DNA from: Paenibacillus andongensis
Lineage (GTDB): Bacteria > Bacillota > Bacilli > Paenibacillales > NBRC-103111
Assembly (NCBI RefSeq): GCF_025369935.1
Contig: NZ_CP104467.1
Coordinates: 5,091,001-5,155,000 of the forward strand
Length of the DNA: 64,000 nucleotides
Direction: 5' to 3'
Shown: positions 34,792 to 42,293 of the stretch, in pieces
How positions within the stretch are numbered: the stretch's first letter is position 1
Layout: each line of letters starts with the position of its first letter
Made by a program: the position numbers and the translations under genes
Notes under the pieces: model-generated
What the model saw: the letters and a program-made list of their open reading frames with translations, nothing else
Databases searched by the model: none
What the model was told of the DNA's origin: nothing

Positions 34792-35460
34792 ATGAAAATT
34801 ATTTTTGAGAATGAACAAGATACCACGAAATATAAATTACTAAAAAAATTAATCTCATCAGTCATGGTGGAAGGTTTTCAACATTTGCGGATGGACGACA
34901 TTGCCAAATATATGGCCGTAAGCAGAGCCACCATGTACAAACACTTTTCTTCAAAAGAAGAAGTTATCGAGGGTGTAGTACAAATTTTTATAGATTATTT
35001 GGAAAAGTTGGAAGATCGAACGAAGGAAGATGACGAAAAATGGTTCGGCCTCTGGTTCCAAAAATTGTTTGAACAATCGGTGACACTTGTCGGGAAGATT
35101 TCAGACGTATTTTTAAAGGATCTTCAAGCCATGTATCCAGATTTATATGATATTCTAAAAGGTGCTTTGAATAAGCGTGAAAAGATGACCTCCGAATTTT
35201 ACCAGGAAGGAAAAAACAAAGGCATTTTTAATCCAATCAACGAGAAATTCATTTTGCTTCAAGACGATATTTTGCTCCGAGAGATTATTGATGTTAAGTA
35301 TTTACTTTATAACCAAATGTCGATTCAACAAGTTCTCAATGATTATTATCAGTTCAAAAAAATACAGTTATTCAAAGCGGAAAAACTTTCAATCGTCGAC
35401 GATTCAAACATAGAACCAATTATTGATCATCTTGTTGAAAAGTTTAACCGGACGTTGTAA
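34792..35460 (+). CDS. TetR-family transcriptional regulator
   Basis: A 222-residue regulator. Its HTH reads MVEGFQHLRMDDIAKYMAVS followed by RATMYKHFSSKEEVIEGVV. The C-terminal helical domain is less conserved. GGGAGGG lies 6 bases before the ATG at 34792. It probably controls the divergent DHA2 exporter. Confidence 0.9.
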   Translation: MKIIFENEQDTTKYKLLKKLISSVMVEGFQHLRMDDIAKYMAVSRATMYKHFSSKEEVIEGVVQIFIDYLEKLEDRTKEDDEKWFGLWFQKLFEQSVTLVGKISDVFLKDLQAMYPDLYDILKGALNKREKMTSEFYQEGKNKGIFNPINEKFILLQDDILLREIIDVKYLLYNQMSIQQVLNDYYQFKKIQLFKAEKLSIVDDSNIEPIIDHLVEKFNRTL

Positions 35461-35472
35461 GGTTGAACAACA

Positions 35473-35690
35473 AATAAGCGCGGAAACCGCGCTTATTCAG
35501 GAGCGTCCCTAGCTGTAAGCGCGTTTTCCGCGCTTACAGCTAGAGCTCTACGAGCCGAAGCTCGCCCATAGAGTCTGAGAAGCCGAAAATCGACTTCGTC
35601 ATTTTGCAACACTAGTCCACAGATCGGCATCTATCATAATTTCCTATACAACAAAAATACAGAATCAAGCCCCTTGGCTTGGTTCTGTTT
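35473..35690 (+). ncRNA. Highly structured non-coding stretch: four hairpins plus terminator
   Basis: Consecutive stems: H1 35473-35497 (AATAAGCGCGG, loop AAA, perfect), H2 35509-35543 (CTAGCTGTAAGCGCG, 15-bp perfect stem, loop TTTTC), H3 35546-35573 (CTCTA and CGAGC with CGAA loop), H4 35579-35597 (one mismatch). A rho-independent terminator follows at 35661-35686 with TTTTCGTTTTC. H1 and H2 share the core AAGCGCG. H1 may terminate the TetR gene, but the rest is unexplained: a 3' UTR, a small RNA or a repeat element. No coding frame fits. Confidence 0.5.
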
Positions 35691-35911
35691 TCGTTTTCTC
35701 CTATTGTTTTTGGTTTTTTACATGGTTTGATGTCTTCTTTGATTTTTCCTTGTATACTCCCCATAACATTCAGGCGGATTTTAATGGGTCTATTTTCTAG
35801 TTACCTGGCAGTAGGGAACATTCCGGTAGAAATGGCAATACGGTTCTATACATAAGAACTTTCGACTCTGGAAATATTAATGTGAAATATCATAAATTGG
35901 AGGAGTCGGTC
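35691..35911. other. Intergenic region upstream of the esterase gene
   Basis: About 220 bp of AT-rich sequence without a gene. It presumably holds the esterase promoter, but I see no strong sigma-A pair. The SD GGAGGAG is at its end. Confidence 0.4.
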
Positions 35912-37012
35912 ATGAATAAAAAAGGAAATGCATTAGTAGCAACCAGCTTAACATTCTTGCTTGTAGCAACTGGCTGCGGTCCATTGCATTCAAATGGAGT
36001 AAAACCATCTTTAGCAAATCCAACTCAAGTACAATTTAACAATGATTCACAATCTTCACAACAACCCGTGAAGCAGAACGAAATTATCCTTGAACCAGCA
36101 GCTCAGAAGTATGTAGAAGAAACCGCTAACCCGCCGTATCCGTTTGACCTTGGACCGATAAAAGCCCGTGAGGCTCTTGATAAACTTCAATCCGGTCCAA
36201 TTAATAAGCCTCCTGTGGATATACAAGATCTAATAATCCCAGGCGGACCTACTGGAAAGGTTTCCATACGGATTATTAAACCGAAAAATGCACCAAAAAA
36301 TCTACCTGTAATTCTATATAGTCACGGAGGCGGTTGGGTACTTGGTAACGCACATACGCATGATCGCCTAATACGTGAGCTTGCAGTAGGTTCACAATCA
36401 GCCGTCGTTTTCATCAATTATAGTCTTTCACCAGAAGCGAAATATCCTGTTGCCCTGGAAGAGGTTTACACTGGGTTAGATTGGGTGGCTAAAAACGGCA
36501 AGAGGTACGGGATGAATGACAAAAAAATTACGGTAGCCGGCGACAGTGTCGGAGGGAATATATCAGCAGCAATTACACTGCTGGCCAAAGAACGTAAGGG
36601 TCCGAAGATCGAGAAGCAGCTGCTTTTTTATCCAGTAACTAATGCGGCGTTCGATACAGCTTCTTATGATCAATTCGCTGAAGGCTACTACCTCCGCCGT
36701 GATACGATGCAATGGTTCTGGGACCAGTACACGACCAATCCGAAACAAAGAGAGGACATCTATGCTTCTCCGCTTCGTGCATCTATTGAGCAATTAAAGG
36801 GGCTTCCTAAAGCACTAATCATTAACGGTGAAGCAGATGTATTACGAGATGAGGGAGAGGCTTACGCCAACAAGCTTAGACAAGCTGGGGTTCCGGTAAC
36901 TTCCGTGCGCTTTCGAGGTATTATCCACGACTTTGTCATGCTTAATAACATGGCTGAAACCGAATCAACTCGCGGTGCTATGCTGCTCAGCAATGCTTGG
37001 CTGAAGCAATAG
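35912..37012 (+). CDS. Lipoprotein alpha/beta-hydrolase (HSL-family esterase)
   Basis: A 366-residue esterase of the hormone-sensitive-lipase-like family. Signal peptide with lipobox VATGC (Cys22) anchors it outside the membrane. The oxyanion motif is HGGG (138-141), the nucleophile elbow GDSVGG has Ser212, and Asp309 (GEADVL) and His339 (IIHDF) complete the triad. ATG 35912 follows GGAGGAG. Likely hydrolyses short acyl esters; a link to deacetylating polysaccharides nearby is possible but not shown. Confidence 0.92.
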   Translation: MNKKGNALVATSLTFLLVATGCGPLHSNGVKPSLANPTQVQFNNDSQSSQQPVKQNEIILEPAAQKYVEETANPPYPFDLGPIKAREALDKLQSGPINKPPVDIQDLIIPGGPTGKVSIRIIKPKNAPKNLPVILYSHGGGWVLGNAHTHDRLIRELAVGSQSAVVFINYSLSPEAKYPVALEEVYTGLDWVAKNGKRYGMNDKKITVAGDSVGGNISAAITLLAKERKGPKIEKQLLFYPVTNAAFDTASYDQFAEGYYLRRDTMQWFWDQYTTNPKQREDIYASPLRASIEQLKGLPKALIINGEADVLRDEGEAYANKLRQAGVPVTSVRFRGIIHDFVMLNNMAETESTRGAMLLSNAWLKQ

Positions 37013-37020
37013 GGAAATGA

Positions 37021-37063
37021 AAAGAACCACCCTACGACTATTTAGTCGCAGGGTGGTTCTTTT
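37021..37063. terminator. Bidirectional terminator (esterase / deacylase genes)
   Basis: AAAGAACCACCCT pairs with AGGGTGGTTCTTT and continues inside as CGAC/GTCG. T-rich or A-rich sequence lies on either side; it sits between convergent genes. Confidence 0.85.
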
Positions 37064-37074
37064 CTATGAAGTGA

Positions 37075-38097
37075 TCAGGACCCGCTCCCGTCCAAATGAA
37101 ACCGGAACATTTCCTCAAACAATACGAAATGGCTATCCAAGATTTCATCTGGCGTCAATTTAACTCCGGGAGCATCCAGCCCCATATTGGATTCGAAGGT
37201 CATACTCATTCCACCGCAAACGTGGTGGATCGCAGATGTTAGATTAAATGAAGGATTTGGCTTCCTCCCATCATCCACCACCAATTGATTCCTTTCCGTA
37301 AATGGGAGTCCTTGCAACGCGTAAGCATCAACAAGTTTGTGATTAAACTCCTGCTGTTTTTGCATGACCGCATATGGCAAATAAGAGATTTCACAAAAAT
37401 GATTGTCATTATTTGCACCGCCATGCAGCAAAACGGATAGATCTGGTGCTTCCGCATCGGCAAGCGCGAGCAGCGCACGAGTCTCCTCTGCCATCGGAGC
37501 AAAGAAATTGTCGTGCATCAGATTAACGCCATCATCGTTAAAATAAGACCCAAGGTAATCAGCAGCGTCCTTGATGGGATGAACCGCCTTGCAGTCTGGC
37601 CATGAACAAAGCGTGCCGTCTTTCCACGTTCCTTGCATATAATAGACGAACTTCTCGTAAGACACATCGATCAGTGAATCGATCGGCAGCCTTGCTCGTC
37701 CGTCGGGATTCATGCAGGGGATGAGCAGCAGCCGGAATCGATGGGCGTTTTCAAATAAATAATCATGCCCTTTCCCCCTGTAATCAGTCCCTGTTTCGAG
37801 CAGTTGGATAAGATTCATCACAGCGACGATGCCCTCCAGTTCGCCGCCATGAATGCCTCCGACAATCAATAGCACAGGTTTATTATCCTTGCTTTTAAGT
37901 GCGTAATGGTCCGGATTTCCTGCTCCGCAAGCCGAATTATAATTAGCTTTTCGTCCAAAGTTCTCTTTCTCGCCGTATTCGACTAAATAAATGTTACGTC
38001 CGCCTGCTGAGGAAGCTAGTCCCCTCGCTTTGCCCTTCGTGACATTCATACAATGCTCAATTTCCGTCAATTTGCTCTTCCAAAACGGTTTAACCAT
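37075..38097 (-). CDS. M14-family zinc carboxypeptidase/deacylase-like protein
   Basis: A 340-residue protein with zinc ligands His83 and Glu86 (IHGGELEG) and probably His225 (LLHGGANND), NPDGR at 130-134, and catalytic Glu302 (MTFESNMG). There is no signal peptide, so it is probably cytoplasmic. The short HxxE layout fits the AspA/AstE-like deacylase side of the M14 clan as well as carboxypeptidases. It is the last gene of an ABC-importer operon (gap 49 bp), so it may process an imported substrate carrying an amide or ester bond. Substrate unknown. Confidence 0.82.
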   Translation of the reverse strand: MVKPFWKSKLTEIEHCMNVTKGKARGLASSAGGRNIYLVEYGEKENFGRKANYNSACGAGNPDHYALKSKDNKPVLLIVGGIHGGELEGIVAVMNLIQLLETGTDYRGKGHDYLFENAHRFRLLLIPCMNPDGRARLPIDSLIDVSYEKFVYYMQGTWKDGTLCSWPDCKAVHPIKDAADYLGSYFNDDGVNLMHDNFFAPMAEETRALLALADAEAPDLSVLLHGGANNDNHFCEISYLPYAVMQKQQEFNHKLVDAYALQGLPFTERNQLVVDDGRKPNPSFNLTSAIHHVCGGMSMTFESNMGLDAPGVKLTPDEILDSHFVLFEEMFRFHLDGSGS

Positions 38098-38146
38098 CGT
38101 ATTTCCACTCCCCCATGTTCCATGCTACTTTGATTTTATGCCTGAC

Positions 38147-39013
38147 TCATCCTTTTACTGACCCCATCATTGCGCCTTTAACAAAATGCTTTTGAATGAA
38201 AGGATACACGATCATAATCGGCAGTGTACCGACGAGAATGACAGCATATTTCAGCGATTCCAATACGACCGCCTTATCTCCGATGGCTGTACTTACAGTG
38301 GTATCCGTGAGTTGGCCGATCAGGACGATATTCCGAATCGTAACCTGAAGCGGATATAAGTTAGCATCTCGTAAATAGATAAGTGCGGTGAAGAAGTTGC
38401 CCCAGATTTGGACGGCATAGAACAATGAGATCGTTAACATCACGGGTTTAGACAAGGGAAGAATAATTCTTAACAGGATGCCAAGATCAGACAACCCGTC
38501 GATTTTACCAGACTCCTCAAGTTCTCGCGGAATGCCTTGAAAAAAAGTGCGCATGATGATCAGGAACCAGGAGGAAACGAGTCCAGGCAAGACCATTGCC
38601 CATATGGTATCTAACAAACCATAACTGCGAACAACGAGATACGTCGGGATCAGTCCGCCTGTGAACAGCATGGTGAACACGATGATCAGCATAAATGTCC
38701 TGCCGAAGACGAGATTTCTTCGCGACAGTGCGTAGGCTCCCATCGTAGTGAAAACAAGCGAAAGCGTAGTTCCAAGCCCAACATAGATGAGTGTATTTTT
38801 GTAGCCGACCAGAATACGATTATCTTTTAGAACGGCTTTGTATGCATCGAAATTGATGCCTTTTGGCCATAGACTGATCTGATTTCCGGTCACATATTCT
38901 GCGGAACTTATTGAAACTGCTGCCATATGAATGAAGGGAAATAGCATGAAACACGCGAAGATTCCCATCAGCAGGACGTTAACAATGTCAAAAAGACTAG
39001 TACGCTTATTCAA
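38147..39013 (-). CDS. Carbohydrate ABC permease, LplC/YtcP type
   Basis: A 288-residue permease with about six helices, EAA-type loop ELEESGKIDGLSDLGI and the ending QKHFVKGAMMGSVKG. It starts with TTG at 39013, preceded by GGGAG with 10 bases between, and lies 15 bases after the partner permease gene. Confidence 0.9.
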   Translation of the reverse strand: MNKRTSLFDIVNVLLMGIFACFMLFPFIHMAAVSISSAEYVTGNQISLWPKGINFDAYKAVLKDNRILVGYKNTLIYVGLGTTLSLVFTTMGAYALSRRNLVFGRTFMLIIVFTMLFTGGLIPTYLVVRSYGLLDTIWAMVLPGLVSSWFLIIMRTFFQGIPRELEESGKIDGLSDLGILLRIILPLSKPVMLTISLFYAVQIWGNFFTALIYLRDANLYPLQVTIRNIVLIGQLTDTTVSTAIGDKAVVLESLKYAVILVGTLPIMIVYPFIQKHFVKGAMMGSVKG

Positions 39014-39028
39014 ACCTCATCTTCTCCC

Positions 39029-39937
39029 TTACCATAGGCTTGTTTCCCCAAATCTGCTGCTGAGCTTATTGCTCGTATATACGAGTATGAATCCGATGAT
39101 CCCCATAAATAAATCGATGGCCGTACCGTAACTAAATCCGCTTTGCAATAGGCCAACCCGGTAAACGTAAGTTGAGATGACGTCTGACGTGTCGTAAGTA
39201 GCTGCATTGGACAATAGAAACACTTTTTCAAAACCGATTTCCAGAACATGACCGATCTGCAGAATGAACATAATAACAACCGTTGTCGCAATGCCAGGAA
39301 GCGTCACATGCCAGATTTGCCTTAACCTGCCGGCGCCATCCATTTTTGCTGCCTCATACAACTGTGGATCAATGGTCGTCATGGCCGCAAGAAAAATAAT
39401 GGAGCCCCAGCCCACTTGCTGCCATATTTCCGAGCTGACATAGATCGTTCGAAACCATTCGGATTCCTGTAAAAAATTGATGGTCGGAAATCCCAACCGT
39501 TGAAACATATGGCTGAGCCAGCCGGTACTCGGCGATAATAACATGACAATGATGCTTGAAACTACTACCGTAGATAGAAAATAGGGAAGATAACTTACCG
39601 TTTGCACGAATCGTTTATAAACCGAACTTCGAAGCTCATTCAATAAAAGGGCCAGCACGATCGGAGCGGGAAATCCAAAAAGCAGCTTATATCCCCCGAG
39701 TACGACTGTATTCTTGATAATGATAAGGGCATCGGGATTTTCAAGGAACAGCTTGTAATATTTAAAACCTACCCATTGACTCCCTGACAAACCCTTGAAT
39801 AGATTGTAGTCCATAAAAGATATAACAATTCCGAACATAGGAACATACTTGAACAGAATGTAATAGACCAGCACGGGTGCCAGCAGCAGCAAAAATATAT
39901 GATCACGTTTTATTTGCTTTATAATAGATGGCTTCAA
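39029..39937 (-). CDS. Carbohydrate ABC permease, LplB type
   Basis: A 302-residue permease beginning with a short basic tail and LLLLAPVLVYYILFKYVPM, having the loop QLYEAAKMDGAGRLRQI and ending SSRFGETSLW. TTG start at 39937 with AAAGGAG 8 bases upstream. Middle gene of the importer operon. Confidence 0.9.
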   Translation of the reverse strand: MKPSIIKQIKRDHIFLLLLAPVLVYYILFKYVPMFGIVISFMDYNLFKGLSGSQWVGFKYYKLFLENPDALIIIKNTVVLGGYKLLFGFPAPIVLALLLNELRSSVYKRFVQTVSYLPYFLSTVVVSSIIVMLLSPSTGWLSHMFQRLGFPTINFLQESEWFRTIYVSSEIWQQVGWGSIIFLAAMTTIDPQLYEAAKMDGAGRLRQIWHVTLPGIATTVVIMFILQIGHVLEIGFEKVFLLSNAATYDTSDVISTYVYRVGLLQSGFSYGTAIDLFMGIIGFILVYTSNKLSSRFGETSLW

Positions 39938-40010
39938 TGCTGGTTCTCCTTTCTGAAGAGATAGAGCTGAAGCACCCTCAGTAGGCGATCAGCCCTATCG
40001 TTAATACTCA

Positions 40011-41546
40011 CTACTTATTGTTTTTTTTGAGTCGGTCCAATCCAATCTGATAGGTATCAATCAGCTTCTGTGAGCCCATCTTGTTCAGCTGGGCAAGGAA
40101 TGCATCCCACTCCGTCATTGGGGTCTCGCCCAAAATAAATTTGGCTACAGATGATTCATAATATTTGTTAATTTGCTCCTCTAAGAGTGAGATCGCACTC
40201 TTCTCTTCGCTTGTTAATGGAGGTAATGCGTTGATGACAGGGAATTGATACTTCGCAGCTTCTGTGAAAGAATACTGTTCATTTTCATTACTAAGCGATT
40301 TCGAGGCTTCAAAATCAGCCAGCCCATAAGCACCTGTCGTAAACATACCCATTTCTTTGCGCAGGTCATTAGGCTCTTTGAAACGTGGCAGAAACTTACG
40401 TTTATTGTTTTCAACTGTGTACGTTTCTCCTTCTTTACCCCAACTGAGAATGTCTTTCCCTTCTTTGGAATAGATGAAGTCAAGATAGCGCAGTGCGGCG
40501 TCCAAATTTTTCGTTTTGGAGGATACGGCGAATCCGTATTCTTCAAAGTTCGTGTTCGGGATATACGCCTTGCTGCCGTAGCCTAACGGTGGTGCCATGA
40601 ATTTCAAATGAGCGCCATTTCCGCCATTCTGAAGCTGCGTGTTCATGATTTCGATTTGTCCGATAAATTGAATGGTCATGAACGATTTGCTCGTTGTAAT
40701 GAATTGCGTCCAGGCCTTATAGTCCATCGAAAGCCAATCCGGAGGCGTCAAACCTTCCTTATGGAACTTGTTTAGATATTCCACCATTTTCTTGAAGCCC
40801 GGATCGGTCACCCCATGCTTGATTTTACCGGTAGCTTTGTCCTCGAAGAAAGATGGGTATACGCCAAACGCTGGAGCAAAGTATTTCAAGGTATTGATTC
40901 CATGACGGAACACGAATGGATAGCTATCAGGATATAGCTCCTTTAGTTTCTTTGCAGTTGCATATAACTCATCCCACGTCTTCGGCTCCTGGAGGGAGTG
41001 CTTCTTGAAAATATCATCCCTGTAAAAATAGACAGTCTGGTTTCCTGCCCCCATGCCATCATTGAGCACATGGTACATTTCTCCACCCGGTGACGTCATT
41101 CTTTGAGCAACATCGGGTCTGGATGCTAGGAAGGATTTTAGATTAGGCATCTTGTTCAGATGTTTGGACAAATCCAGGAAAGCGCCCTGCGGCCCATACT
41201 TTTGAGCGTCAGGCGGAAAAACAGACATTAAATCCGGCATGTCTCCGGATGCGATGGCAAGTGCCAATGACTCTGGACCCGTTTGCGTCTCCTGATTGAT
41301 CGTGATGTTCGTCTTCTCCTTGACCCACTTCCATACAGCCCAATCTTTCTTAACCGGCCAGGCACTTGATAGATCGGTTAATAAACGTAGAGTTGCCGCT
41401 TCAGCTGGTTTGACTGAGGCTGCTGCGCTCGGGCTAGGAGTGGCAGTTGAACTCGTACCGCTTTCTTTCCCCGTACAGCCTGCTAGCAGCGCTGTTATTA
41501 CGGTGAATACAATGGCTCCATTTTTCATTTGTTTTCTTTGTATCAA
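40011..41546 (-). CDS. Extracellular solute-binding lipoprotein of a carbohydrate ABC importer
   Basis: A 511-residue family-1 binding protein. The signal peptide has lipobox LLAGC (Cys about 24) and a Ser/Thr/Ala linker. It starts with TTG at 41546: AAGGAGGG lies about 10 bases upstream, whereas the next ATG would be 29 bases from it. First gene of the operon binding protein, LplB, LplC, M14-like enzyme. As usual for this type, no ATPase gene is nearby. Confidence 0.92.
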   Translation of the reverse strand: MIQRKQMKNGAIVFTVITALLAGCTGKESGTSSTATPSPSAAASVKPAEAATLRLLTDLSSAWPVKKDWAVWKWVKEKTNITINQETQTGPESLALAIASGDMPDLMSVFPPDAQKYGPQGAFLDLSKHLNKMPNLKSFLASRPDVAQRMTSPGGEMYHVLNDGMGAGNQTVYFYRDDIFKKHSLQEPKTWDELYATAKKLKELYPDSYPFVFRHGINTLKYFAPAFGVYPSFFEDKATGKIKHGVTDPGFKKMVEYLNKFHKEGLTPPDWLSMDYKAWTQFITTSKSFMTIQFIGQIEIMNTQLQNGGNGAHLKFMAPPLGYGSKAYIPNTNFEEYGFAVSSKTKNLDAALRYLDFIYSKEGKDILSWGKEGETYTVENNKRKFLPRFKEPNDLRKEMGMFTTGAYGLADFEASKSLSNENEQYSFTEAAKYQFPVINALPPLTSEEKSAISLLEEQINKYYESSVAKFILGETPMTEWDAFLAQLNKMGSQKLIDTYQIGLDRLKKNNK

Positions 41547-41609
41547 GTTGAATACACCCTCCTTTTTATTTGTCCTTCGGAAAATAGATTGTTCTGCATC
41601 AAGCGATTA

Positions 41610-41623
41610 TGTATTCGTTTTCA
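41610..41623 (-). promoter_or_regulatory. Candidate cre (CcpA) site
   Basis: On the minus strand TGAAAACGAATACA matches TGWAARCGYTWWCA at 12 of 14 positions, 64 bp upstream of the binding-protein start. Confidence 0.4.
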
Positions 41624-41931
41624 AATGCGTTAACCTGCCTGATATCGTCATCATAAGTCATCTCTTCAACATCAGTAAATCAACAGAACTGATCAAGTTG
41701 CAACTACTTTAAGCTTTTCTAATAATAATACCAATTTCCACAAAAAAGCTTATTCATTTATTGGGCTTTCCTAAGCCCATTCCAGTCTTGCCGGTTTCAC
41801 AAACGAACTGCGGGGGAACTGCGGCATCTCCTGAATCCATCCGATCAAATTTCTGAACAATCTTATGCGGTATATTTTCGATTTCCGAATAAGTCGAACA
41901 AATAAACTTCACTGTCTGCCGACCAGCCTCG
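41624..41931. other. Intergenic stretch upstream of the importer operon
   Basis: About 300 bp without a convincing gene; a 64-codon minus-strand frame (41754-41948) has no SD and no recognisable features and runs into the repeat array. The importer promoter should lie at its left end. Confidence 0.4.
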
Positions 41932-42064
41932 ACCTGCAAAACGTACATCTTATTTTAAAGGATTTGCCGTTTTCAAGGTGCTTACCTGTAAAACCTGCAT
42001 CTCATTTGCTCGAAAAACGCCAATAGTGAATAAAACGTTCGATTTAGATGTATCCTTTGCAGGT
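41932..42064. repeat. Phased repeat array (copy 3, different repeat sequence)
   Basis: Two direct copies, ACCTGCAAAACGTACATCT (41932-41950) and ACCTGTAAAACCTGCATCT (41984-42002), and one inverted copy AGATGTATCCTTTGCAGGT (42046-42064). Intervals are 52 and 62 bp, the same as in the TTGTTG-type arrays. The 43-bp spacer (42003-42045) begins CATTTGCTCGAAAAACGCCA, close to CATTTGCTGAGAAATCGCCA in the long spacer of the 59.0-kb array. Confidence 0.75.
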
Positions 42065-42173
42065 CATCCCCTATAATTTCATCAAATACCCTCTCGTTCC
42101 GCCAATTCAATTTGCTGCTCATATTATACAATTTAGAGGCTTGTCGTTCCGTTCAGAATAACGCTGACCAAAA

Positions 42174-42201
42174 AGGACCTCCCCCTACTGGCGGAAGTCC
42201 T
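42174..42201 (-). terminator. Terminator of the large lyase gene
   Basis: On the minus strand AGGACTTCC pairs with GGAGGTCCT (one G-T pair) across an 11-base loop, followed by TTTTT. It is about 90 bases past the stop codon. Confidence 0.75.
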
Positions 42202-42293
42202 CATGGATACGTGTAACTATTTCAAATTAAATACCCCTTGTAGCTACCCCTCAAAGACTATCACCCTTTTTGGACAGCACCCTTCAAATGGAG

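Noticed and set aside
41754..41948. 64-codon minus-strand protein next to the repeat array
   Set aside because: No ribosome-binding site, no family resemblance, and its first codons overlap a copy of the repeat.
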